64,000 nt of DNA, taken from assembly GCA_030068145.1 (NCBI GenBank), contig JAPJBO010000502.1, positions 1 through 64,000 of the forward strand, read 5' to 3'. Positions 10,435 through 22,877 of this stretch are shown here, in pieces. The position numbers and the translations under genes are program-made. The notes under the pieces are model-generated. The model was given only the letters and a program-made list of their open reading frames with translations. It had not been told where the DNA came from and searched no databases. The stretch comes from Diplonema papillatum. Lineage: Eukaryota > Euglenozoa > Diplonemea > Diplonemida > Diplonemidae. The stretch's first letter is position 1. Each line of letters starts with the position of its first letter.

Positions 10435-10914
10435 ACTAGTGGTTGCCGGAAAAGTCTACCATGAAGGCAGGTGACGAATAAGTTCGTGAGGGTCCGAAAA
10501 GGCGCACTCACACACCAGCCGTTGTCCACAACATCACCGCTGGCGACCATGCCACAACAAGCTCCCACACGCAGCGGCTCGCATGTTCCTTCCGAACGAC
10601 GACACGGTGACACGGTCCGATGAGGGTGCCGGTGTGGACACAATTCGTTCGGCGAGAGAAAAACGCAAGCCCTTGACGCGGGCATCACGTAAGTCGCGGA
10701 AATGCTTGGAGTTGACGAAAACACTGCAGCACGGCGCTTTGCCGACCCAGTTGTACGCCGACTTCTTGGTCGGACACCTGTCTGCCTTCCATACAATAAC
10801 AAGGCAGCGCGCGCCCCCCCTTGTGTGTGCGAAGGACCTGTTTTGTATCTTTGCATGGCAGGCTCCAACGCTGCCAACTTTCTTTTTTGTCCTGACATGT
10901 CCAGCGTGGTATGT
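10435..10914. other. No gene recognised
   Basis: Short open frames on both strands overlap each other and show no family resemblance. Composition is mixed. Confidence 0.5.
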
Positions 10915-11050
10915 TGTTGAACGCTTACGCCCGCCACTGAACCCAGATTCACCTGTGTTTCGTTTGGGCTACAGCACAATTACCTCCTTTGATCTTTGCA
11001 GCTGGCAGCCTCCTCAAGTATTTCCTACAAAGCAGGTGCTTATACAAAAA
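10915..11050 (+). mobile_element. SINE-like repeat family A, copy 2
   Basis: Starts GAACGCTTACGCCCGCCACT, continues TTCACCTGTGTTTCGTTTGG and ends GCAGGTGCTTATACAAAAAA. The leading part seen at 63270 is missing, so it is 5' truncated. The terminal A-run supports insertion through an RNA copy. Confidence 0.65.
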
Positions 11051-11905
11051 ACGGATCTGGCGCTTCTTTTGTTTGTGCGCACTTCCTTCAACCCTGTTTT
11101 GTTCATCTAACGGGAGTGAGGATAGTACGCTGCCATCGATCTGTTTTTGTTTTTGACAAATTGCATTTGTTAGACACAAAAAGAATCTCCGATGAACATA
11201 CCGAAAGCTGCCTGCTTGTTCAGCGTTCAGCTCCAGGCGTGCCAGGTCTTCGTCGCCCATTAGCTGCGTGGTGATACGGATGTGCTTCGAAGCCAACTGC
11301 ATGACCAAAATGTCTCAAAAGACAAAGAAGAAAGGCAAGGAGAAATGGAGGCGACACCAACACAGGGGGTAGGTAGTTGGACTGAACTACTGTTGAGGGA
11401 AAAGTCGTGTTGGTACTGGTTCACAGATTTTCCGAGGGAATCTGCGAGGCTTGACGAATCTACATACAGGGTGTCTGTTCTTCGGGGGAAACTTGTTGAA
11501 AATTTGTTTTGGATAGGTGCAGTGACCCCGCGGGGTGTCCAAAGTACCCTTGGGTATCATCCCATCTAAAGTTGTTATTCGGATTTCTTCATTCCTTTCC
11601 TCTCATTGAACGAAACGCGCTGCTGCAATGCACAGCAGCAATGCCTGACTGCAATGTCCTACTGCAATGCCCAGCACTGAGGATAGCCGATAGAAAAATT
11701 CTCTGGTAATCTGGAATCGCCTAAAAACGGGGCTGTCAGAACCCAGTTTTAGCTGGAATCCAACGGTGCCGTCAAGACGCTCCGGAAATCCAGAAAAGGT
11801 CGTTTCGGCTCGAAGAATGGCCGCACAGTGCAATTGCTCGAGGGAATCCCGTGCGAATAGTTGAGTTGCAGCTCTTGACAAAGACAGATGGAAAGAAGAA
11901 GGTGT
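11051..11905. other. No gene recognised
   Basis: Only short unsupported open frames. A CTGCAATGC motif is repeated near 11621-11680. Confidence 0.5.
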
Positions 11906-11906
11906 T

Positions 11907-12182
11907 TTTATTCTTCGCTTTTTCCCCCTCACGAACGGGGGGGGGGGGTCGGCTCTGGTAATGATCCTGCTGCAGGTTCACCTACAGCAACCTTGTTTAC
12001 GACTTTTGCTTCCTCTAGCTGAGAAACATTGCTTGGATTCGGGCGCTGAACTTGTTGCCAAGAACGAACTTCCCTCTCCCAAGCTCTATCCCACAGCCAA
12101 TCGGTAGCAACGACGGGCGGTGTGCTTTTGGCTTTGTAGCTTCTCCGACTCCCCAAATCGTGGTCAGCACAAATCAAGAGGT

Positions 12183-12197
<15 letters not shown>
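11907..12197 (-). other. Shared last exon and 3'UTR of the polyglutamine gene
   Basis: The acceptor ATACTGCAG at 12198 is followed by GGAATAGTCGACTAGACC. Joined to the donor at 12313 it adds Gly-Ile-Val-Asp and a TAG stop at 12185-12183. The rest matches 3608-3715, including AATAAA (complement of 11907-11912), except that an 18S rRNA fragment is inserted at 11958-12125. Confidence 0.6.
11958..12125 (-). rRNA. 18S rRNA 3'-end fragment (about 168 bp) inserted in a 3'UTR
   Basis: On the minus strand it reads GCACACCGCCCGTCG, continues through AGTCGTAAACAAGGTTGC and GTAGGTGAACCTGCAG, and ends GGATCATTAC, the universally conserved 3' terminus of cytosolic SSU rRNA. The uninterrupted homologue at 3650 goes straight from GGTCCTG to CTTTTGGCTTTG, which fixes both junctions. 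It is in sense orientation to the host transcript. It cannot be a functional rRNA gene on its own. Confidence 0.9.
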
Positions 12198-13989
<1,792 letters not shown>

Positions 13990-15190
13990 CAACGCCCCTC
14001 TTTTTCTTCCACCAGCGCTGCCGCTGCCCAACGCAGGGCGGCGAAGCGGCGGCCGGGTGTGTGTGAGTGGGGTCTCTTATATTGCTGTGGTTCTTCTTCC
14101 CCCCTGCTTCTCTTTTTCCGGTGTTTGTTGTTTCGGTTCCTGCTTTGTTTGATAATGACACAAGACAGGCCCCCTTTTATCGAAAAGCGATGGTTGAAAG
14201 ACAGGGTCTGGAGAGAGAGGATGGGCGTGTTGCCTTCATTGGCGGCCGGTGCCACGCACCTTGGCCCGGTGGACAATTTCAATTTCTGGTTATACAGCTG
14301 ACGACTTCTAGAGCTAAGGTTCGCTTGAGATTCCGGGGGGTTGGGGTCTCCGTGCCTCAGAGCAAGAAAGGGCTGGGTTGTGTCTTTGGTGCACACTTTC
14401 ATTGGAGAATTTTCGCATACCGATGCCAAGCGATTGAAAGTGTACCTAACGTAATTGAGGTTAGAATGCAGAGTATCCGTAGCGATGGCCTGCAATAGTC
14501 ACTAGGCGACTACCGAAATCGATCGTACCGTGCCCTGCTGCAGGCGCTTGCACTGAGAGCGGCAGCCAACTCCCAGCAGCAGCGCTTCTTCATCCTACAT
14601 ACACGACAACAAATTCCAGCCGAACACTTCTTCTACCCGTTGGGGGGGCATCCCTCGTCTTCGTTTCGCTGGCGCCGATGCCTTCCTTGTTGGTGACGAC
14701 GTCAGGACTGAAGTAGATCCGACCAATCAAATCGGTCGGGCAAAACAACCGCCGGCTCGATGTCAGCTAGTTGAGAAGCCGATTGGCTGGTCATCCCTGC
14801 TGCAATAAACACGGATCGCTTGAGATACAGCCGCAGAGAAAAGGAAGGTAAACAACAAGCCCCTTGTACTTGCCTCTTCTTTCTCTACAAGGGAGGTGGC
14901 AGTGCTTCAGTCTCCTAGCAAGAGGAAGGCGAGACATAGCCGGAAGAAGTGGGAGAAGAGCAACAAGAACAAAAGCTGAGGACGGCTGGAGAGGAAGCGT
15001 ACAATACAACAACAAAAAACGACAAGAGACACACGATAGAGCGCCTGAGAACTGCAAAGGAGCGAGCAAGTCCCCGAGTAGTTCTTAAGCGTGGCATCGA
15101 GGGCTGGCAGAGGCAATCACGACACGGTTTCGTCAATCAGTTGATTCGAGCAACGATAGACCGCGTTGATGCACAAACCAACGGAAGTAC
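13990..15190. other. No gene recognised; one dispersed repeat family B copy
   Basis: 14310-14360 carries GGTTCGCTTGAGATTCCGGG then GGGGTCTCCGTG (family B; also at 19962, 41590, 41775 and 46268). The upstream region of the polyglutamine gene lies at 13990-14160. Remaining short open frames are unsupported. Confidence 0.5.
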
Positions 15191-15194
15191 GGAA

Positions 15195-15480
15195 CTTGGC
15201 GGACGCCCCAGCATGTCAACGCACAAGACACACCGGCCACCATCGTGTAGCTGTAGCTTGGTGGCGGGACTTTTGCTTCTCGGAACGTGACATGCAAGCA
15301 ACGTGCTACCGCGTTGGTATACGAGCCGGCAGACTAGTAGGAGCCTGGCAGACGCCCCAGCGTGTCGCCACACGAGACCTAGGATACCGTCGTGTAGATA
15401 CTCTTTCTCGAATCGTCAAGTAATACTACGATGAGATACGAGCCGGCAGACTAGTAAGGAGCCTGGCGGACGCCCCAGCG
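15195..15480. repeat. Tandem repeats of roughly 120-150 bp
   Basis: Units start GACGCCCCAGC[AG]TGTC and end CGAGCCGGCAGACTAGTA then GGAGCCTGGC. Three consecutive starts are seen near 15203, 15351 and 15470. Similar units surround the second gene copy at 17340-17580. Confidence 0.75.
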
Positions 15481-15858
15481 TGTCGACACACATGACACAG
15501 GCCACCGTCTGGTAGCTGTTGCTTGGTGGTAGTACTCAAGGTCTTGCGCGTGGTTCCTTGCTTCCTTTGCGGCGGCCTCGGCCTGCGCCGCGTCAAGCCG
15601 CTGGCAGAAGTCCTCGTTCCGAGCAATGGCTTCGGCGGTCGCTTGCGCCATCGCATTCGTCCGCAGCTCGGACTCGGCCATGTACCCTTCGCTGCTGGCG
15701 TAGCGCCGAGCCTCCGTGTCCCACGCGAGCCCCCTCGCGATCTCCAAGCTGGTCCCGCCGGCGGGGAGAATCTCCTTCACAATGGTGACGGGCCGCTCAC
15801 TGTGCACAACGACTCCCTCGCGCACCGGGAAGTCAGCCGCAATCATCGGGACGGACAT
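15451..15858 (-). CDS. 135-residue protein of unknown family, copy 1
   Basis: ATG at 15858 gives MSVPMIAADFPVREG at the start; the middle is acidic and Ala/Glu-rich (AQATAEAIARNEDFCQRLDA), likely helical. The last 25 residues run into the surrounding tandem repeat, so the real 3' end may be spliced or different. Sequence upstream of the ATG differs completely between the two copies, which supports a start at or near this ATG. No function can be assigned. Confidence 0.5.
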   Translation of the reverse strand: MSVPMIAADFPVREGVVVHSERPVTIVKEILPAGGTSLEIARGLAWDTEARRYASSEGYMAESELRTNAMAQATAEAIARNEDFCQRLDAAQAEAAAKEARNHAQDLEYYHQATATRRWPVSCVSTRWGVRQAPY

Positions 15859-15939
15859 TTTTCGTTGGATGGGGGGGGGTGGCTGACGCTTCTTTTTACT
15901 TTTTGTGTATCTAAGGTGGAAAGAGCCCGACCTGCGCGA

Positions 15940-16400
15940 GCCGGCGGGAATTTGTTGTTGGGTAGGTGGGAGTTGGCCACCGTTCACAAGGATTCAAGTT
16001 TTAGTAGTCGTCAAGCCACCCAAGAGCCAAGTGGTTTGAGGGGCTGTCGTTGGACGCTGCGTCCAGCTACGATTTGGGTTCGTCCGCGTCGGCGGGAATT
16101 TGTTGTTGGGTAGGTGGGAGTTGGCCACCGTTCACAAGTATTCAAGTTTTAGTAGTCGCCGAGCCACCCAAGAGCCAAGTGGTTTGAGGGGCTGTCGTTG
16201 GACGCTGCGTCCAGCTACGATTTGGTTTCGTCTACGTAGGCGGGAGTTGGCTACCGTTCAATGATTCAAGTTTTACTAGTCGCCAAGCCACCCAAGGACC
16301 AAGTGGCTTGGGGGGCTGTCGTTGGACGTTGCGTCCAGCTAAGATTTGGTTTCGTGTACGTAGGCGGGAGTTGGCTACCGTTCAAACTGACGCATTACGT
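15940..16400. repeat. Tandem repeat, about 148-bp unit, three copies
   Basis: GGCGGGAATTTGTTGTTGGG, GTTGGCCACCGTTCACAAG and GTTGGACGCTGCGTCCAGCT recur with a spacing near 148, then in shorter form. GGACGCTGCGTCC is a near-palindrome within each unit. Confidence 0.8.
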
Positions 16401-16429
16401 TTTACCGCGGGAGCACAGTCACCAAACCC

Positions 16430-16765
16430 AAGTGGCTCAACGACTGTAACACACAATGCACAATGCCGGGCGCTAGCGTCCGTCAAGAGCATGCGTGGCA
16501 CAGCCTTGTCTTAAAGGCGAGATGAGAGGCATCGGCTCACCCTGTCAAAGGACAGTACCGCTAACAGGCTAACATCGAGTGACCGATGAAGCCTCTTGTC
16601 AATACCACCCAACGACTGTAACACACATGCACGATGCCAGGCGCTAGCGTCCGTCAAGAGCATGCGTAGCACAGCCTTTGTAGCGTTTATTGTGGCTTAG
16701 AGGTCCTTTGTCTTAAAGGTGAGGTGAGAGGCATCGGCTCACTCTGTCAAAGGACCATACCACCC
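16430..16765. repeat. Two-copy tandem duplication, then no gene to 17340
   Basis: CAACGACTGTAACACACA to TCTGTCAAAGGACA occurs at about 16437-16553 and again at 16610-16760. The second copy has extra internal sequence around TAGCGTTTATTGTGGCTTAG. From 16765 to 17340 nothing recognisable was found. Confidence 0.7.
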
Positions 16766-17548
16766 CTGCACCGATACGGTGGAGTCCCCTGCATGATTGT
16801 CTGGGAGCGGGATGGGTAAAAGAGAGAAGGCGAAGCCAAAGACTTTCGATTAGCTGTTCGTACAATTTCGGATACAAAGTACACGTACACACACGGCGCA
16901 AACGCCGGAAGAAAACAAAGGTACAGCCTCGTTCCGCGGGAGCCGGAGCTAGAAGGCGCAGACCTCAGAATAGGAAGGGTCGTCCGGACCCGTGAAGGAC
17001 ACGAGATACAAATTAGACTTGGATGTTGCCGTTCGCCGAAGCTAGTGGCCAAAAGTCCAAATGGCGCTTCAGCCACGACTCCAACGCAAAGAAACGATGT
17101 GAAAAGGCGGCGGTTCAGGTCTGCGATGCGACCATCTTCTGCTGACTGGTGCTTGCCGTGTTCTTTTCGGGACGTTGTGGTTCGCTTGATATCCGCCGTT
17201 TGAGCCTTCCAGGCTGAAAGTCAGCTTGAAACTTCGGGCTTTGGAGTTTCCGGATGACTTTCTGGATCAGAGAAATCGTCATGTGGGTACTGTATTGCCC
17301 TTGGCATCGTGTCAGTGTTCTCTGTAGGACCGACTAGCCTGTCGACACACAAGACACAAGCCACCGTCGGGTATTCTCGAACGTGCCATTCAAGCACCGT
17401 GATACCACGTTGACAAACGAGCCAGTAGACTAGGAGCATGGCAGACGCCCCAGCGTGTTGCCGAGACACAGGCTACCATCGCGTAGCTACTCTTTCTCGA
17501 ATGTGTCATCAAGTAACGTAACAACACGATGAGATACGAGCCGGCAGA

Positions 17549-17956
17549 CTAGTAAGGAGCCTGGCGGACGCCCCAGCGTGTCGACACACATGACACAGGC
17601 CACCGTCTGGTAGCTGTTGCTTGGTGGTAGTACTCAAGGTCTTGCGCGTGGTTCCTTGCTTCCTTTGCGGCGGCCTCGGCCTGCGCCGCGTCAAGCCGCT
17701 GGCAGAAGTCCTCGTTCCGAGCAATGGCTTCGGCGGTCGCTTGCGCCATCGCATTCGTCCGCAGCTCGGACTCGGCCATGTACCCTTCGCTGCTGGCGTA
17801 GCGCCGAGCCTCCGTGTCCCACGCGAGCCCCCTCGCGATCTCCAAGCTGGTCCCGCCGGCGGGGAGAATCTCCTTCACAATGGTGACGGGCCGCTCGCTG
17901 AGCACAACGACTCCCTCGCGCACCGGGAAGTCAGCCGCAATCATCGGGACGGACAT
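17549..17956 (-). CDS. 135-residue protein of unknown family, copy 2
   Basis: Nearly identical to 15451-15858: one amino-acid change (His to Leu) in the VREGVVV region. The duplicated block is 17527-17959 versus 15429-15861 (433 bp). The upstream region is unrelated. One or both copies may be active. Confidence 0.5.
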   Translation of the reverse strand: MSVPMIAADFPVREGVVVLSERPVTIVKEILPAGGTSLEIARGLAWDTEARRYASSEGYMAESELRTNAMAQATAEAIARNEDFCQRLDAAQAEAAAKEARNHAQDLEYYHQATATRRWPVSCVSTRWGVRQAPY

Positions 17957-18149
17957 TTTGGGGGTTTCGTGTTTTTTCACTTTTTTTTATACTTAAACTG
18001 TCGAATTGTTGTGTGCAGGTGTCGGTGGTGTGTAAGTCCTTTGGTGAGTTGGGTCAAAGCCTGGGCACAACAGAAGGAGTGTGTGCAGCAAGGTTACGAT
18101 GTTCTCCGCCGGCACACGTTGATATCATACGCAGTTGGGCGCCTTCCAG

Positions 18150-18525
18150 AATGGAAAGCTTTGGTAACGATCCTGCTGCGGGCTTACCTACAGCAACCTT
18201 GTCATGACTATTGCATTCCAACTGTTTTCTAGCTGATATCATTGACTTGGCGTGCTCTCAAATGTGACGCGGCTGACGGGACTTTCTCGGTTGTGGCGCG
18301 CGCTTGCCGCGGGCGTTTGCTGATGGTTCGACCCAGAACAACGTGGAGCGGCAGAAACGGGAGCTTCTCTCGTACCGCATTGCTGTCGGCGTGGTTTTAC
18401 CCTACTGATGGAGGCGCTCTCTCCATCCGAAGGGTAAAAAACAACCTGGCTCGCGACGGTGGAAACCCAGCTCAAATTCCCTGTAAGTCGGTGGCCAATC
18501 CAACCCTTAGACGATTCTGACACCC
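18150..18525 (-). rRNA. Scrambled rRNA block: 28S 3' domain joined to 18S 3' end and ITS1 start
   Basis: Minus strand, 18525 to about 18260: TCAGAATCGTCTAAGGGTTG, GAATTTGAGCTGGGTTT, ACCGTCGCGAG and GGTACGAGAGAAGC follow conserved 28S 3'-domain order but are diverged. Then 18240-18166 carries the 18S 3' end (ACAAGGTTGCTGTAGGTAAG to GCAGCAGGATCGTTACC), running into ITS1-like CCAAAGCTTTCC. In a normal rDNA unit 18S precedes 28S, so this order is rearranged. Substitutions in normally invariant positions indicate a pseudogene. Confidence 0.75.
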
Positions 18526-18527
18526 GT

Positions 18528-18735
18528 GCAGGGCTTACGCAGCTCTTTTGTCTCTGGAGCTAAATACCTACTGAAAATCAGTACGTAGGGTCAGGCAAAA
18601 AAGAAATAGACTGCCAGTGGTGCGTGGCTTTGCCTCTGCCTTCTCTCCGGCCTCAACCCTCCAGTGTCGCGGTAAGCAACAGCAGGATCTGCCGTCACTG
18701 TGGTTGATTCTCCAGATGAATCTGCAGAAAAGATA
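18528..18735 (+). repeat. Dispersed repeat family H, copy 1
   Basis: GGGCTTACGCAGCTCTTTTG, CTGAAAATCAGTACGTAGGG and GCAACAGCAGGATCTGCCG occur in the same order at 23125-23320. Confidence 0.75.
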
Positions 18736-18779
18736 GTACGTGCTGGTAACGTACTGATTTCAGCACGTGTACAAAAAGA

Positions 18780-19115
18780 AATTAACCACTTAAGGACGGA
18801 GGGGGAGGAGAGCTAATTTGGGAAAAGGGCGGGCTCCATAGCAAACCTCAGGTATCCGTTGAGAACTCGGAGCAGGATTTCTGCCCGACGAAGGACGCAT
18901 TTCAAAGATTTGTGTCAGATCTTTGATCTATCGCAACTGGCAGTCTCCTCAAGCATTTCCTAAAAGCGGGTGCTTACGCAAAAACAGAATGGCACAACAC
19001 CATCACCCAGGCCAATGTGCAATCCGGGGCACTCACGGCCCAGCATTGTCGTGAAGATTCGTCGCTGTGTTGAGCCCATTCTGAGTGAGGACGCAAAAAG
19101 CCGTTATTTGGAAAA
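18780..19115. repeat. Composite of dispersed repeats
   Basis: 18847-18925 repeats 688-766. 18926-18985 is a SINE family A 3' tail (TGGCAGTCTCCTCAAGCA, then GCGGGTGCTTACGCAAAAAC). 18990-19115 is family E in inverse orientation to 5905-6045. No gene. Confidence 0.65.
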
Positions 19116-21620
19116 TGGGCCGGAGATCAAGCTCATGCCCTGGTCGTGAGGTCGTAATCGCAAACCCGCGCATTTCCGAAGAGCAGAAGGGGGAACGGAA
19201 CCCACGTGGTAGTGTCTTGAACAGGTTAGATGGCCAGAACAGAGGTGGGGGAGGGAACTAACGAGAGTGTAAAAAGGGTTGGTTGACTTAAACGGTTGTG
19301 AGGGGGGGGAGGAGGGTTGCCTGGTTACGTGCACTCCGGACTCCCACTTCGGACTGCGGGAGTGGTTTTGCGGTCGCTTGTGCGGTCGGCCCCTCTCCCT
19401 CAATGCGGGAGTGGCCACTCCCGCACTTTTTCACTCCCGCATTGACTTAGTATACGGCTGCTGAAGTCCAGGGTGTGGGTGTGCTCAACGCCGCACCGTG
19501 TCCCGTCTGCCGCGGTCCTTCAAGCCACGGACACATAAGGCGGGCCATCATCAGCGCGGAACCTGAGTGTCTGCAGACAGGACAGCGGTGTGAGTCTGGT
19601 TTGTCACCATCAGACAGTGCTCCCGCTAACCTCATTTTTAGTGAGGAAACCCAAATACCTGGGCTAGGCTTTTTTTTATGGTAACAAGCTTGCTTGTCTA
19701 TATCAAAAAGTGTCGGATGGCAGCGTGCTGTGCTAAATCACTCAAAACAGGGTTTACACACAAAGGTGTACGCACAAAAGCCCCCGCTAGGCTCTCGCGT
19801 TTGGTGCAGGCTATTAGCTTCTGTTGCAGGGGGGCACCCGAGGAGGGGTCCGGGGTCTCCGGCCCCCGGCGAACGGTATCAACGGGAAAAAGGTGAGGAA
19901 TTCCTCACCCTCTTTTTTCCAGCCTCTTTTTTTTTTGAGGAATTCCTCGCACTTTTTCAGAGTTAAAGTTCGCTTGAAATTCCGGGGGTATAGGGTCTCC
20001 GTGTGACCGTTCATGAATGGGTTCTCGTTTTTCGTAAGCGGGCACTGCCATCAGACCAGCGGTCGTGAGGGGGGGAGTCTCAGCGCCACGAGGAGACCGG
20101 AAAGAGAGGTAACGAGGGTCGGGCGCAAACCAAAGATGCGCCTTGTCGTCTGTTGCAAGCTCTCTTGTACAGAGGCGCTGACGCGACGGCCTGAAACGCT
20201 TCCAAGGAACTAAGTCAGAAGCCAGCGAGGTTTATGTGGCGCAAACAATAAAACCATCAGAAATAGCGTTTCAATGAGGTTCGGTGGTCAGAACAGAGAG
20301 GGGAAGGGAACTAGCGGTGTAAAGGGTTGGTTGAAGCCCCCGTGGGTGGAGGCGGGTCACAAGGCCGGAAAGGGGACGGGCATACGAGTGTCTCACAATC
20401 GCGAAATCTTGTTGCAGATCTCGTTCTCAGAGGTGTCGGCACTGACGGCGGCTGGAAAGCCGGTCACCACCTTCAAATGAGGCGGCTGTGGACACGGACA
20501 CAATCACAGTTTCACTGAGGGAGTTGACGCACCACGAAAGTCGATTAGAGTTTTGTGGTTAGAATGCAAAGAATCTGCATCGATTAGAGAACTTCACAGC
20601 CTTCAGGGTGTGGTTGGTGCAAAGAAAAAATCAAGTTTTCTCACCCTCCCTAACCCCCCGGTGACCTCGCCCAAGCTCGTTTCCCCGGGTTAAGGCAGTC
20701 ACTCTAGTGCTATCAGTAACAAAGACGTGTTCATACTTTTCCCTTTCTTCTAGGCAGTTCTCGTCAGACAATACGAAGAGCAAAAACTCCGGCGCAGCGC
20801 ACGCTCAGAAAAAGACTGGCGCATCTTTCATTTGGTTGCGCGTTCCGGTTGTCCGTTTTTCCATTTTGAGCCGGACCATCCCCTCTTGATAGACCGAAAA
20901 ATACAGCACCCGGGCAATTCGATGCAGCTCTAGGGACTAGATATGGACCTGATAGACCGTGGTGGACCGTGATTCACTGTGATAAACAGCGGTAGGCACT
21001 TCGATGCAGTTTCAAGAGATGGGGACGGACCGGCTCACATTTGGGTTTTGCCCAGCTTCATTTTCCAGCTCAAGGCTGCGTCTACGTTTTAGCCTTCACA
21101 TTCAGCCGAGGTGGACAAATGATTTCGACCAAAATTTCGATCGTTTTTAGAGTTAAAGCTGGATTCAGGACCTTGGCTACCGTGAACCTTGAGACTTGAA
21201 CCCAGAATGGCTTGGGCCACAGCTCAGAGTGACCGACGGGTCTGGCCATTCTTTTGCATTGCTAAAGCTTTTGCAGAGTTCCAGTGAAACGTGCTGGGCC
21301 CCCCCCCCCCTTTTTCCGGCAAAACAGGAGTCTTTTAGGGTCCTTTTAGGGTCCCGGCGGTTTGGCGACACATTTTGCGGGCATTTCATGAACCCGGATC
21401 AGACTTTCCTGGGGGTTCCGAATGTTTTTGGGTTCCCACTTAGTACACAACGAACAAGCGGATGGCCTAAGGTCACGGATGCACTTCTGGGCAGCCCATA
21501 AACTCGGGCGTTGAGGCGACTATGCAGTCGAGAAGACACAGCTGCTAGTGCCAAGGAGCCACGCCCGGTAGGGTGGCGCGCATCGAAGGAAGAAGACGCG
21601 CGGAGACGGGTGGGGGGGGC
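19116..21620. other. Gene-poor stretch, no gene recognised
   Basis: Only short unsupported open frames. A family B repeat lies at 19962-20012 (AGAGTTAAAGTTCGCTTGAA, GGGTCTCCGTG). A C-run is at 21301-21311. Confidence 0.5.
19404..19425. other. Perfect 22-bp palindrome
   Basis: TGCGGGAGTGG and its complement CCACTCCCGCA are adjacent. A further CACTCCCGCA follows at 19432. It could form a cruciform or bind a dimeric protein; nothing more can be said. Confidence 0.7.
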
Positions 21621-21624
21621 CCCG

Positions 21625-22140
21625 ACGACAACCGGTGTCAGACTAGCCTACCCGAAGGCAGTTGATTTCTTCAGGCAAGATTACTCTACCGCGACGGAAG
21701 GTTGTTCGGGTTAGCGTCCTTTGTTGTCTCGCGCCGTCTCTAAAAATACTCGACGTAGCTGCTTCGACTCCGAATGGAAGGGGGGAAATATAGAGGTAGG
21801 GGGCAAATACAATACAAACACAATCTGATTTGTTCTTCGCTTACACCACCGTGTGTTGTTTTCTCACTCAGGATTTTTTGACCTGTTGTGTTTGTGTGAT
21901 TTGTCGTGTAGGGGTAGACCCGCATGACCTCACGTCCGTTCAACACGTGGTTCGGTAGTTACAGCACTTGGGATCCCTTCTGTTCTTTGTCGGGCAGCAT
22001 CGTCGAGCATTTCCTTTCAAGCTGGCGCTGATGTAAAATAAAAGCAGAATTTCGTGGCCTTCCGCCTCGTTCGCCCTCTAGGTGTCCCGCTCCCGTAGAT
22101 AAAACCAAAACTCTCAATAGTGTCCACATTTCTCATATCG
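21625..22140. repeat. Duplicated segment related to 7681-8040
   Basis: Carries the same ordered blocks as 7681-8040. Between CGCCGTCTCTA and CGCCTCGTTCGCC it contains a 290-bp insertion not present in the other copy. Confidence 0.75.
21745..22045 (+). mobile_element. SINE-like retroposon (family A2), copy 1
   Basis: Starts AATACTCGACGTAGCTGCTT, passes TGATTTGTTCTTCGC and GTAGGGGTAGACCCGCATGA, and ends AGCATTTCCTTTCAAGCTGG, then TGTAAAATAAAAGC. The copy at 58969-59255 has the same start and end. The empty site at 7880-7915 shows it is an insertion. The 3' tail resembles family A. Confidence 0.7.
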
Positions 22141-22141
22141 G

Positions 22142-22320
22142 CTATTTCGGTGCGGCGAGCGGGTCATCGCACAGGGCTTTCACGCGTCTCGCGGCGTGTA
22201 GTCCCGCCGGCCCGTGCTTCAGCGCAAAGTCTTCGAGGAGCTCCTTTACCACCGGCGGGCGACGCGTTGTGGCGTTTCGGATGTCCAACACTTCGTTGTG
22301 CGTGTCGTCGTCAGCGAGTT
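22142..22320 (-). pseudogene. Gene fragment of unknown family, copy 2
   Basis: Reads LADDDTHNEVLDIRNATT, then RRPPVVKELLEDFALKHGPA and RRVKALCDDPLAAPK before a stop; about 85 percent identical by eye to 8045-8230. Upstream sequence is unrelated to copy 1, so the N-terminal part is lost or lies in another exon. Confidence 0.45.
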
Positions 22321-22461
22321 TTTCTTTGCCTGGAGGCTTTTCGTGGTATTCTGCGGATGAGAAGGGTCTGGAGACGAGCAGCACGAACCAGCGTGTTTAC
22401 AGCCCGTCAGCCTGGCGTGGATTCATGCTCGTAGGCTTGTGCCAGACACGGGGATCCTACA

Positions 22462-22877
22462 CTACACCCGTCTGAAACGCGGACCAAAGGAATCGTCGGC
22501 GCCACGATCACGGGTCCGTCTCGTCACTGTGTTGGATCGAAAGCACGTCGTAGTCTTCGTCGGAAGCATGACTTCGCTGATCGCTTGCCTGCTGAGTTGG
22601 TGTTGAGTGGTAGTCCGGGTCCAATGTTGTCCCTGGGTCTTGAGCCTGAACGTTACGTTAGAACCGGTGAAGCAGCTCAGCGGAACCTGCGTCACCTGGA
22701 CTTCCACGTAGCGGCTTCACCACCTGCATGCCGTAAGACAACATTGCTTCTGCGGCACATGCGGATGGGTCTGTTGGGCACCACCAACAACGCTAAAAAG
22801 TTGACGCAAACGCACACCTGTTGTCCATCGGAGCCGTGGATGTCGATGGCTTCCATGCCGCTGTCGAAGAACTCGTC
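22462..22877 (-). CDS. Possible last two exons of the giant FN3 gene
   Basis: Exon 22877-22818 (20 codons, DEFFDSGMEAIDIHGSDGQQ) is bounded by CATCAG and GTGTGC; exon 22686-22462 (74 codons) begins after GACGCAG with VPLSCF. Both start in phase 0, matching the phase-0 donor of the exon ending at 24790. An alternative acceptor at 22723 would give a 22-residue end. No FN3 resemblance is seen, so the link rests on splice phase only. Confidence 0.3.

Noticed and set aside
11929-12182. Coding extension of the polyglutamine protein through the 18S fragment
   Set aside because: The frame is open, but translation of rRNA-derived sequence is an accident; a GT donor at 12313 and the acceptor shared with another gene give a better end.
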